64,000 nt of DNA, taken from NCBI GenBank assembly GCA_027924585.1, contig BSBM01000050.1:4154001-4218000 (forward strand), given 5' to 3'. A model generated the notes under the pieces. The model was not told where the DNA came from, did no database searches, and saw only the letters and a program-made list of their open reading frames with translations. This stretch comes from Larix kaempferi (lineage: Eukaryota > Streptophyta > Pinopsida > Pinales > Pinaceae). The position numbers and the translations under genes were made by a program. Of the stretch, positions 33,420 through 44,580 are shown one piece after another. The first letter of the stretch is position 1. Each line of letters starts with the position of its first letter.

Positions 33420-34560
33420 CATAGTAGTTGTTCATAAAAGGATGTAGTGACGAAGCCTCTGTATTGCATAGACCGCAGCTAGTGCTAACTTTGAGAATAT
33501 TTAATCTCAGTAGCTATCAATGCGTGTGAGAGTTAGTAAACGACATGCTCTAGGAGCATGTCGTCCTCCTGAACTAGTACTATGGCAATTGTGAAAACAG
33601 ACGCCGCTAGATATAAGAGAAAATATTTTTCATAATCAGGTGGGCTTAACAAGGGGGCTGAAAGTAGCACCTTTTTCAAGGCCTCAAATGATGCTTGAGC
33701 AGCCTCATCCCACACGAAGTAGGTATCTTGTTTAAGAAGTCTCATAAAACCTTTTGTGATCTTAGTATAGTTTATGATAAAGTGTCTGAAGAAGTTAGAC
33801 ATGCCTTGCAGGCTTTGAAGTTGTTGCAAGCTGCGAGGAGGAAGCAGATTTACAATCGCCTCAACTTTTAACGGGCCGACCATTATACCATGACTGGATA
33901 CAATAAAACCCAGTAAACGTCCTGATTCGACACAGAATACGCACTCTTTAGGATTCAGTCAAATCTTATATTGTCTGCATCGTTCAAACACAAGTCTAAA
34001 TTGAGCTGGATGATCCCGTCTCTTTCGAGATCGCGCCGGGAGGTCATCCAAGGTTCAACTATGCGCTTGATATCATGAAAAGATAAATTCATAGCTCGCT
34101 GGAACATAGCTCCAACATTCTTTAATCCAAATGGCATATTCCGATACACAAAGGTTCCCCACGGGAAAATGAAAGCTATTTTGTGTTGATCTTCGAATTT
34201 GATTATATCCCGAAAATCTATCCATGAAAGAAAACATCTCATGTCCTACACATGCCTCTATGATTTGGTCAATAAATGGTGTGGGATAGTTATCTTTTGG
34301 ACAAGATTTATTCAAGTCCTGGAATTCGGTACAAACTCGGATGGTACCTTTCTTTTTATCAACCGGAACGGGGTTTGAAACCCATTCCGTCATGTCAATC
34401 GGGTAGATAAATCCATCTCTAAGCAATTTTTCAACTTCCGCCTTAATGGCGGCTACTTTTCGAGGATTCACGGGATGGAGATTTTGTCTCATAGGTTTTG
34501 CATTAGGGTATGTTGTGATGACATGCTCAACGATGGTTGGATCGATACCTGGCATCTCCT
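33420..34560 (-). pseudogene. RT-RH: Reverse transcriptase and RNase H, element B
   Basis: Minus strand: MPGIDPTIVEHVITTYP, VPVDKKKGTIRVCTEFQDLN, FMDRFSGYNQI, a shift at about 34200, MPFGLKNVGAMFQRAMN, then a small deletion that destroys the YLDD site (the frame now reads EPWMTSR). RNase H follows at 33883-33430 with FLLYLAAS and HVVY blocks. B has Arg codons at two places where A has TGA, which shows the A stops are secondary. Confidence 0.86.
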
Positions 34561-34567
34561 CATAAGA

Positions 34568-35057
34568 CTAGGCAAAAATGTCATGGAATTCTTTAAAAAG
34601 CTTGGTATACAAAGTGATCTCTTCTGGAGAGCAGTCTGCACCAATAAAAATGTTTTCCACGACTCCGGGTTTGGTGGAAATGTTAATTGGGATTGTTCTC
34701 AATATATTAGCCATATTCCCTTCAGCATAAACAACTTTTGAAGTAGAAGGAAAAGATGACAAATCAACAAATCCACCGGGTCTCATAGAGAATTCTCCTC
34801 TCTCTATCCTGTCTAGATTTGGAAGCAGGTAGGACTTGTGATGCATATGCTCCCATGGATGGTCCAAGCCCATCATGGCTTCCAAAATGGCTTCATCAGA
34901 AGGTAAGACCATGTCTAAACAGTCGAAAGAGTTGGTAGAATTCAATGACCATGCAGGAGCATAGTCCATATATGACTCAGCAGAGACTAGCGGAGTCATG
35001 ATATGTTCCATTACAGCATGTTGTGCTTCCATGTATGCTATCTCTGCAATGGTTAAA
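34568..35057 (-). pseudogene. Protease-RT linker of element B, 3' part
   Basis: Minus-strand frame of about 154 codons (35032-34568) matching the acidic linker of A: the LPSDEAILEAMMGL, MRPGG and KPGVVENIFIGADCSPEE blocks. It is cut from its N-terminal part at 49185 by element E, with TTAAA doubled. Confidence 0.85.
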
Positions 35058-38000
35058 TGTCACATACCCCAATTTTGCAAAAATAATGTAATTATTTTAT
35101 TATATTCTTGAGACATTATGTTAAATTTAATGCTAAGTAGGAATTGATGACTCAGCAGAGTCACCAGAAGTGGAATGTAATTCTGAATATTTTATTATTA
35201 ATAAATAAATTATGGAGACAACAGCATGGGAGCGCTGTTAAAAGAGGATAATGGTCTAACTGGTGGATGGAACTAGGTGGAAAGGCAAAAGACAAGTGGC
35301 AGCATCCTCAAACACTTCCTAAGTTGCAGGTGGCAACTTCCCTATATTTTGGGGTCATGATTCCCCAAGAAAGTGGAATCTGAGCAGGTGGCTCATTAAT
35401 GACAGTTAACCCAACAAAGACCTAGGCAATCTTTTAAATAGTACTCAATGAACTGAGCTGGGGGTTCAGCATTGTTCTGGAGGGAGAATATATTCAGGTG
35501 AATGCTATTCAGGAGTCCCATTGAGGAAGAGGGAAAATACAGTAAGGGAGTTTTTTGATGTGGGATGCTGCAGTAACTTGGTTCCAGTTTAGCTGTTTGA
35601 CTGAGTGAATTGTTTTGCTGCACCTAGTTCCAACCAGGGAGACCAGAGCAAGATCGGGGGTCCTGAGAAGTGCTGTCTGGGCACTCTCCAGGAGTTGGTA
35701 GGGAGGAAAAGCCTCCCATTGCTGTTGTTGTCCACAAATCAAGACAGGTTCTGCTAATTACTCCTCTATCTTCTTTAAGGTTGAATGAATGTATGCTGCA
35801 TTTATTGCTAATATGTCTGAATAGAAATTAATTAATTAGCAGGTCAAATATCCTAGAATATTAGAAGTAAGATTTGTTAAAAGTTACTGTGTCTTATGTA
35901 TTGTCAGTATGATTTAATCTCTGTTCTATTTATATTAATGTATTTATAATCTCCACGAGAAAACTGTACATACTTATTGTAATGATGTATAAGTTATAAA
36001 TGTAGAACTAGTTAAGTTATATTTTTTTTTTATAAACAAATAGGGGCGGCATATCAGGTATTGGTACCCTGTATATGATAAAAATTTATTATACAGTCAT
36101 AGGAGACAAATAGCAAACCTAAACATAGATATTATAACAAATCATATCTAGGTCGATAAACCTTATAGGAGATGTTGTAAGCATAAATAAAATCTCTATC
36201 TCAGAGTGCAAATCCCAGTCAAGAGTTAATCATTTATTACATGAAAACTTAGTTAACTTTTCTTCATTCAATTATTATCAAATAAAACGATTATGCAGAA
36301 ACCCTAGAGAACTCTGTTGCCGAGTTAAACATCACCATAATATCTTACTCCAAGCTCCCTATCACAACAGAATCTTAAAACACGACACTAGATGACATCA
36401 CGACTGAGGAGTGAAATGAAACTGTTCATTCCAATGTTTTAACAGTACAAATTTATTTAGCAGAGAAAACATAAACCAAACCAAATAGATAGAACAGTTT
36501 TACAGCTCAGTGTCGAGTTCCCTTTTTATCACAAAACCCTACATGTTATTTCAACAATCGTTACATTACAATCCTCTCATTAAACCCTACTGAGATTTTT
36601 ATAAATAAAACAATAGGTTAGCAGGGACCTCTCAGGCTCGGCATCGAGCTCATTCAAGGTATTATTAACTTCTAATTGACTCACTTACTTGACAGAGTTT
36701 ATTTACAAAACTAGACAAGTAACCAAACCAAGACACGGAGGTGTGTTCATTCAAAACCCCTTTTTATTTTCAAGTTTTTGACATTTAAAAGTTAACAGCA
36801 AAGGCAACCCTGGATACTAAATCCACAGCAAAACTAAACACTCAAAATGGTAGTTTTTGCTCATTGCCGAGCTTCTTTATTATTACATTATCTCTTGTTA
36901 GTTTCATGACTATCAACAGAAGGAAATCACGACGGTAGCATCAACTATTAAAAACAAAACACGAAACAGCAAACCCTTATCCTGAACTCAGTATCGAGTT
37001 CTTTTAATTCATATTAATTTTCACAATCACAAAAACCATCCACGACGGCAGAGGTCGTGTAGAACCCTATCCCTTCTGCGTGCGTTTCCTTTTAAAAATT
37101 TACACAAGGGTTGCAGACATTAAGTTACACTTACGGCAGCAGTATATAATTATCTATCAGAGCTTAGAAATTACAAACTTATGCATTAACACCATTTTAA
37201 ATCATACAGGAGAAACTCATGCAAGGTTTCAACAAAAATCGTTTATACAGATAAATTTAATATCAAACACGCATTAATAAACCCTGAGTGCATTTGTTAA
37301 GCCCAGTATTAAAAACTACGAGGCCATAATGTCACCTACAGGCCAGCACCAAAGTTTTTATAGTAATTCCTCCACAGGAGTTATCAACACAAAAATAAAA
37401 ACTAGAATTACAATTTGAACCATGACCGTAATATTCTATATGACTCAGGATCTAAAGCCCTTAACTTATCATTACAACACATAACAAACGCTGTTGTAAA
37501 CCCTATATCCCCTTATGTAACACAGACCCAAAACCTACAACCAACAAGGAGGAATGCCATGGCTATCGACCAAGCTTACCCGGAGAAGCCCACCAAATTG
37601 AGGGAAGCGCCCTGTACACCATCGTGAGCAGACAGGTCCTGCATTCACATTTTGATACTGGTTAATAAACGCGGTTACATAAGAAATCAAATCTTTAACT
37701 ATAAAAAAAACAACGATGAATACCTATAACTTACCGAGCTTGGGTAGTAGTTGAAACACTGTATTCAGTATGGAAACCACAATTATGATGAGTGTAAGAA
37801 CCCCATTCTCATTAATGAAAGCCACAAGCTGGCAGGGACTAGGGTAGCTACCAAAATGGAAGCTCCAACAGGACTAAGCCGAGAGTTGTTGATAACGCAG
37901 GAGCAAGGTTAACTTTGACAATAAAAAGGATAAAAACCCTGGGATATCAACCGACTACAGTGCCATTAACATAGTATTTTGACTCTCTTATAACATAGAC

Positions 38001-39660
38001 AACAATGCCTGAAGGATTACAGATGCAGTGAGACCATACTCCATAACGTATCGATGGGGTTCGGACAGGAGGGTTTCACAGGGAGGCCGAGCTCGAGGGC
38101 GAGGGAAAAGTGCCCAGTTAGGGTTGAGTCACACTTAAATATCCCAAACACTTGGCGTAGAAACAAACACGTCGCCCTTTAAATCTTTGCATGTTGTGGG
38201 TCGAACTTCTATAGTCCATGAAGTGATCCCAATTATTCTTACGATCATTTAAAAATTGCAAAGTGACAAAACTCAATCATAGCATGGGTGACCTTTACAA
38301 GGTCGTGATACCATGCTTAGACTATTTAGTAATTACATAAGGAGACCAACGATATCGAACTTGCATGGTGCACAAAGAAAGTATATACCTGCCATACAAT
38401 CATTGGAATTAAACATATGACAATGGTACCCAAGACACCAATGGTTTATTCAATAAGTTGTAAATAAAATAATAAATAAGCATGAGTAATAGAATTTTTG
38501 CATGGAGTCCTTATAAGTGGAATCGATACAAGTTTCCTAGGTCATCCTTTAATAATCAAGACATAGGGTAATATCCTTGAGTCTCAAATTTTGTGTAGAT
38601 TAAACCTTGACTCCGCAATTCATACAACATGTGCATTGATCAAAACTCAGTCAGGTGTTATTCTAGATATAGAGGAAGGGATCGACATTATAAATGTTAT
38701 CTTGGGTAGGTAGGTGATGTAATTCAAATAGCATAGAACAGTATAACACTATTTACGTATTAACCTTAGCCTCATGAGAATCGGCAAGGGGTACATCAAA
38801 ATTGTAAGTCTACAAAATATTAAGATGAAGACAAGTAATATGACTTATAATTCTTCTATACCATTTTTTCACTTGAATAACTGATAGCTTGGTTTATTAT
38901 TATTTCTAGAAATAGGAATAGTGGTGCAATCAAAGCAAAATCCTAGAGGAATATCATAAGAAGATATGAACTGATAGATTTTTATACAGTGCAAGTATTA
39001 AGAAATTATACATTGAACATTTCTAGATCCTGGTAAGTATAATCGTAAATCACACAGTAACAATAGTTAAAGCAAAATGGTTGGATTTCCACCTTTTCCG
39101 TGACATTACATGATGCTAGATAGGAGATATTATTGCAACATAATAATAATATCAAAGAACAGTAGTCCATGGTAGAATTTAAGACAGTCTGATAAAGAAC
39201 AATATCTATCATATGCTCATGCAAAATTGTCAACTTTCTAACAGTAAGAAAGTATGAATATTACAGGAATGAAATTTCTACCTTTTTCACCTGACAACCT
39301 GTCTCGCATGTTTAAACTTTTACTGGACATTTTGGTACAATTAAAGAAATTAAAATGCTTTAAAAAGTAATTGGAGCGACCGTACTCTACCTATATACCT
39401 GTAAATGAAAGACAATTGGATGCATTAGCTCGGAAGCTAAGTAAGCCCAATCTGCGATGACAACTCCCCCTTGTGATTGAAAACAGAAAAACCATCAGTA
39501 ACGATAAATAAGACTCACATTAGAAATTTAAGTACAAGGACAATTATTCAGACATAGTTGTGATCCCCTAACTAAATCAAACAGATCAAGGAATGCATTT
39601 AGTAACATTTATTGCTATCTTAAAAATTTTAAATTTTTCGGAAATTATCGGGTTTTGACA
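35058..39660 (+). repeat. 5' LTR of element E (4.6 kb)
   Basis: Runs TGTCACATACC to TTTTGACA, with no supported gene. It contains AT-rich stretches, many AAACCCT words (for example 36298, 36533, 36582, 37278, 37497) and a spaced TCGAG/CCGAG motif at about 36318, 36508, 36636, 36864 and 36976. TATAAA-like sites exist, but the promoter cannot be placed with confidence. Confidence 0.95.
36290..37000. repeat. Diverged internal repeats of the E LTR
   Basis: Five blocks, 110-230 bp apart, each combine AAACCCT with a short CTCAGTATCGAGTTC-like word (CTCAGTGTCGAGTTC, CTCGGCATCGAGCTC, CATTGCCGAGCTTC, CTCAGTATCGAGTTC). The second LTR has the same set at 45830-46530. The pattern suggests an old tandem unit inside the LTR. 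Confidence 0.6.
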
Positions 39661-39662
39661 TG

Positions 39663-39676
39663 TGGTATCAGAGCAT
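39663..39676 (+). promoter_or_regulatory. Primer-binding site of E
   Basis: TGGTATCAGAGCAT lies two bases after the LTR end and matches the initiator methionine tRNA primer site used by many plant elements. Confidence 0.9.
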
Positions 39677-39738
39677 GGTTCATACACTAGGACTGAAGAT
39701 GGCTCCACTAGTTTCCACAGAACAGTGCAAATGAAAAG

Positions 39739-39741
<3 letters not shown>

Positions 39742-39786
<45 letters not shown>

Positions 39787-39849
39787 GTACTAACTTATAC
39801 TTTCTGTTTCATAAAGACAGAGCAGAATTTTTTTTTTTTTTTTTTTTTT
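39742..39849. repeat. (AT)n and poly-T tracts in the leader of E
   Basis: About 42 bp of AT dinucleotide (39742-39783) and twenty Ts (39830-39849) lie just before gag. Such runs slip easily, and the length may vary between copies. Confidence 0.9.
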
Positions 39850-39866
39850 GAATCTAACAGGCAGGT

Positions 39867-41246
39867 ATGGAAAAACTGGGAGAATATGCTGAGGAGGAAT
39901 CTCCAAACACTGCGACAAGACAAATGTCGAGAGAACCTGTGACAGAGGAGGTAATTTCTCACTCCTCGGAACTGATGCATACTATAAAAGGTTTAAAGAC
40001 GGAAATAGAAACAGTCAAGAAGGATAACGAAAGAATTCTGAAAACTCAAGAGCAGCTAAATCAGCTATTGATAGAAAAATTTTAGACAGAAGGAAGGAGC
40101 AAAAGAGCTGACTCAGAAGAAGCTAGTCATCAAAGAGGGTCTAAAAGGATGAAACCAGCTAAATCTGACAGTAGTTCATCATATGAAGAAAGAAGGGAAC
40201 AACCCAGTTTTCGCACTACTAGTGACAACAGTGAAGTTGAGTTGCATAACAGAAAGAAAAAGTATAGACCTTATGAAGAGATTTCTGGGGAGTTTAAGAA
40301 AATAAAACCCCCAACATTTAACGGAGAATCAGAAACAGGAGAAGAGGCAGAATCCTGGTTATCCGGGATGAGAAAATATTTTTAGATCTACAATTATTCA
40401 AATCAGCTGAAGGCAAGAATGGCCATATATAACCTTTCTGGAAAGGCAGATATATGGTGGAAAGACCTGAAAAGGGTCAAGGGGATCAAAGAAAAAGAAG
40501 TCAATTGGAGTACTTTTAAAAGGTACTTCAAAAAGAAATTTTTGTCTGAACAATACTATGAAGAAAGGGCCAAGGAATTTTATGAACTGAAGCTAGGATC
40601 TATGACTATGAAGGACTTAAACAGTAAATTCTTGAGTCTATTAAGGTATGTGCCATATTTTGTCGAAGAGAAACCAAAAATACATCGATTTCTTAGCTGG
40701 CTGCCCTATCATATCAAGGACAGAATTGAATATGATAACCCCAAAACGCTGGAAGAGGCTATGCGAAAGGCTAATTTCTGTTATGAACAGAACAAAAAGA
40801 AAGAAGGGATAGCCAGCTGGAAAGCTAAAAAGAACAGCAATCAGCCTGAGTATAGAAAAAAGGAGTTTATACCCTAGAAAAGTTTCAAAAATAACAAGAA
40901 CAGAACCCCGTTTAATGGTAAAAACTTTCAGGGAAGCAAAAATGGAGTTGCTAATAGTTCCAATAACTTCAAGGGCAGCAAGGAGGTTCCCAACAATCAC
41001 AGAAACTACACTAATAATTTTGAACGAAAAGAACCTGTCAAGTGTTGGGAATGCAATGGCCCACACTATGCATCAGTTTGCCCAAATCGAGAGAAAACAA
41101 ACAGCAACATTCACACCATACAAGATGAAATGACTGTTGGGGACTTTGCAGGGACTATGCCCCGAATCAACGCAGTGTTGGAGAACCTCCAAGCGGACTA
41201 TCAAACTTCCATGGTGGAAGTAGGAGGTATGATTAGCAAAACCCTG
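39867..41246 (+). pseudogene. gag: gag of element E
   Basis: One frame from ATG 39867 reads through three TAG stops (40083, 40383 and 40875), each explained by CAG to TAG. It holds a coiled-coil-like Lys/Glu-rich start, a capsid core (PPTFNGESETGEEAESWL, then ADIWWKDLKR and FKRYFKKKFL), a basic Asn-rich stretch and a complete CCHC knuckle C-W-E-C..H..C at about 41043-41083. The frame ends at 41247; a 1-base slip at about 41240 separates it from pol. Gag would form the particle and bind RNA. Confidence 0.9.
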
Positions 41247-41790
41247 TAACTATTTTAATAGATCTAGGTGCTAGTCTTAGTTATATTTCACCCCAGCTAG
41301 TAGAAAAATGTAATCTAACAGTTGAAAGGTTTGATAATTCCTGGTCTGTGCAACTAGCTACTAGGGCAAAAAGGAAAGTAAACTGTTATGTTAAAGAATG
41401 TACTTTAGATATGAATGATTTTCAAACTACTGTTCAATTAAATATTCTGCCACTAGGCTCGTATGACATGCTTATTGGTATGGACTGGTTAGAACAACAT
41501 AAGGTAGTTTTAAACTGTTTTGACAAAACTTTTAGATGTGTAAACAATAATGGACATCCTATAACTGTTAGGGGTATTCCTAGGAAAACAGTAGTCAGGC
41601 AGATTTCTGCTTTACAACTTAAAAGGGCAGTCAGAAAAGGGTGTAAAGCCTATGCTGTAACTATTACAGATGAGACAGATAAGTCTGAAGGCAGCAAGAT
41701 AACAGTAGAGGATATCCCTGTAGTAAATGAATTCATTGATGTTTTCCCGGAAGAAATCCCAGGATTGCCTCCCAAAAGAGAACTGGACTT
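41247..41790 (+). pseudogene. pro: Protease of element E
   Basis: Reads TILIDLGASLSYIS, the retropepsin active site with Leu for the usual Ser/Thr, then SYDMLIGMDWLEQH, the ILGMDWL-like block of plant chromoviruses. It leads straight to VVNEFIDVFPEEIPGLPP, the usual RT lead-in, with no stop. The change at the second active-site residue may weaken the enzyme. Confidence 0.88.
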
Positions 41791-43070
41791 TACAATTGAA
41801 CTTGTACCAGGTGCTGTACCCAGTTCAAAAGCTCTGTATTGTATGAATATTTTGGAGCTTAATGAATTGAAAACTCAGTTAAAAGAGTTAATAGATAAAA
41901 ATTACATTTGACCCAGTGTGTCCCCTTGGGGAGCACCAGTAATTTTTGTTAAAAAGAAGGACGGAACTATGCGACTTTGCATAGATTACCGTCAACTGAA
42001 CAAGATGACGATTAAAAACAGATATCTGTTACCTCGCATAGATGATCTGTTTGATCAGCTACGTGGAGCTACGGTGTTTTCTAAGATAGACCTGAGATTG
42101 GGTTATCATCAAGTGAGGATTAAAGAAGAGGATATATTTAAGACAGCTTTTAGAACGAGATATGGACATTACGAATTTGTCGTAATGCCATTCGGACTTA
42201 CTAATGCCCCAGTCGTCTTTATGTGCCTGATGAATAACATAATGCACAAGTACTTAGATAAATTTGTTGTCGTATTCATCGACGACATTTTAGTTTATTC
42301 TAAGAATGAAGAGGAGCATCAAGAACATTTACGGATAGTCTTACAAGAACTACGAGAGCAGCAGCTCTTTGTGAAGTTCAGTAAATGTGACTTCTTCAAA
42401 GATGAAATCCAGTACCAAGGAAGGGATTTCAGTTGATCCTGAAAAGATCCGGGCAATTGAAGAGTGGCCAGTACCAAAAGACGTAACAGATGTTAGATCC
42501 TTCATGGGAATTACCGGTTATTACCGAAGATTCATTGAAGGCTTTTCAAAAATAGCCAACCCAATCACTTCCTTGCAAAATAAAGGCAAGAAGTTTGATT
42601 GGAACTTGAAGTGTGAGGAAAGTTTTAAGAAGTTAAAAACTTTATTAACAACTGCGCCTATTCTAAGGATAGCAGATCCTCATAAGGATTTTGTAGTCTG
42701 CACCGACGCTTGTAATGATGGTCTAGGTGGAGTGTTGACTCGGGATGGACATGTCATTGCCTATGAGTCCAGGAAGTTGAAGATTCACGAAAAGAATTAT
42801 GCCACTTATGATTTGGAATTGGCTGCTGTTATCCATGCTTTAAAGATGTGGCGACACCACTTAATAGGCAGAAAATTTACTTTAATGACTGATAATAAGG
42901 GTCTGAAATACCTTTTAGATCAGCCTAATTTAAATGCAAGACAAGCCAGGTGGTTGGCCTTCTTAAGTGAATATGATTTCGAAATTCAGCACATAAAAGG
43001 AAAGGAAAATAAGGTGGTTGATGCTTTGAGCAGAAATGCAAGGCTGAATTTTGTATCAGCTAGCAGCACT
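41791..43070 (+). pseudogene. RT-RH: Reverse transcriptase and RNase H of element E
   Basis: RT blocks: REL-DFTIEL start, a TGA (41909) for CGA (Arg), [54 protein letters not shown], and catalytic [11 protein letters not shown]. Around 42415 a short deletion removes the LGHVIS-like motif and shifts frame; the next frame (42387-44102) picks up [18 protein letters not shown]. RNase H has all acidic sites: [22 protein letters not shown] and VVDALSR. Most of the enzyme is intact. Confidence 0.92.
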
Positions 43071-44370
43071 TATACCTCTGATTTGAATGAACAGTTGGCT
43101 GAAGGGATGCAATCAGATGAAATTTATCAAAAGTTACAAGTTACAGCTAAAGATGAACCTACAGAAAGTTTAATAAAGGGTTATAGCCTAAACAAAGAGG
43201 GATTTTTATTGTTTAAGGACAGGTTGTATGTTCCAAATGTACCTAAAATTAAACTGTTAATTCTGGACGAAGTTCATAAAACCCCTTACTCAGGGCATTC
43301 AGGCTACCAGAAGACTGTCACCATGTTGAGAAAAGAATATTTTTGGCCTAATATGAAATCTGAAACAACTGAGTATATAGCTAGATGTTTGGACTGCCAA
43401 CAAGTGAAAACAGAACACCAACATCCAGCTGGGTTGCTGCAACCTTTACCTATTCCCAACTGGAAGTGGGAAATAATCAGCTTAGATTTCATTACGGGAT
43501 TACCCAAAAATCAGCATCAAAATGATTCAATTATGGTATTGGTAGATAAATTAAGTAAATCAGCACACTTTATTCCTGTTAAAACCACTTACAAGGATGC
43601 AAACATAGCTGATATATTTCTGAAACAGATTTTTCGGTTACATGGTGTTCCAAAAGTTATTATTTCAGACAGGGATCCTAAATTCACAGGGAATTTCTGG
43701 AAATCCTTGTTTAAAGGATTAAACACCACATTGAATTTCAGCACTTCCTTCCACCCTCAGACAGACGGACAAACTGAAAGAGTTAATCAGGTATTAGAAG
43801 ATCTGCTAAGGATGTATGTTAAAGATCAACCAGGTAAGTGGGAGGATTATTTGCATTTAGAAGAATTTGCATACAATAACAGCTATCACTCGTCAGCTAA
43901 GTTTAGTCCTTTTGAAATTTTATATGGACGTAAATGTAACACTCCTATCTCTTGGAGTAATCCAGTAGATAGATTAGTGTTAGGTCCTGATTTGATAAAA
44001 GAGATGGAACAGATTGTGAAACAAGTGCAGGTAAATTTGAAGATTGCCCAGGATCGGAAAAAGAGTCAAGCAGATTTGAAAAGAACTCCTAAAGAGTTCT
44101 AGGTAGGTGAACATGTGTTCATCAAGGTAAGGCCAAAGAAGAGCTCCCTAAGACTGGGAAGTTGTGCAAAATTAGCGCCACGTTACTGTGGTCCATTTGA
44201 AATTTTATCTAGAATCGGTCAAGTTGCTTATCAGCTAGCATTACCACCTAATTTAAAAGTACACAATGTTTTTCATATTTCTGTTCTAAAAAAGTATGTT
44301 CATGATGCTACTCATGTTATTGATTGGAACATTGTACATGTAGAACCAGAAGGGGAAGTTCTGGTGGAAC
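43071..44370 (+). pseudogene. INT: Integrase of element E
   Basis: HHCC finger: H..YSGHSGY and CLDCQQVK, complete. Catalytic triad: LDFITG (Asp), IISDRDPKF (Asp), DGQTERVNQ (Glu). The C-terminal part has one TAG (44100) where CAG fits (EF-Q-VGEHV), then RYCGPFEIL, the GPF module, and VFHISVLKKYV. It inserts element DNA; the chromodomain that follows can guide it to marked chromatin. Confidence 0.93.
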
Positions 44371-44540
44371 CGGATTGTATCCTCGGGAGGAGGGAAATTA
44401 CTCTGCGGAACCGCACCATTGGACAGCTGAAGGTGCAATGGAAGCACCTTAGTCCTGAAGAAGCTACCTGGGAACTGGAAAGTAAGATGCAGGAAGCATA
44501 CCCAAATCTATTCCAGCAGGTGGCTGAGGATGAGGAATAA
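44371..44540 (+). CDS. Chromodomain at the integrase end, element E
   Basis: The last 55 residues read PDCILGRREITLRNR, QLKVQWKHLSPEEATWELE and MQEAYPNLFQQ, the three-strand plus helix pattern of plant chromovirus chromodomains (V-W and ATWE landmarks). The frame is open to the TAA at 44538. It would bind methylated histone tails and bias insertion into heterochromatin, which fits the nested setting; that role is family knowledge. Confidence 0.88.
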
Positions 44541-44564
44541 GTAACATCGAGGACGATGTTACAT

Positions 44565-44580
44565 TTTAAGGGGGTGTGTA
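44565..44580 (+). promoter_or_regulatory. Polypurine tract of E
   Basis: TTTTAAGGGGGTGTGTA ends at the TGTCACAT of the 3' LTR. AAGGGGG is the likely plus-strand primer. Confidence 0.7.

Noticed and set aside
35396-39233. Open frames of 60-77 codons inside the E LTRs (and the same at 44919-48756)
   Set aside because: The same frames recur in both LTRs only because the LTRs are copies; no known motif or conserved start is seen.
39742-39783. (AT)n run as a replication origin or matrix attachment site
   Set aside because: It is a plain microsatellite in the leader of E; nothing else supports such a role.
44371-44540. Centromere-targeting CRM element
   Set aside because: The end of integrase reads as a standard chromodomain with ATWE landmark, not the CR motif; the 4.6-kb LTR also does not fit typical CRM elements.
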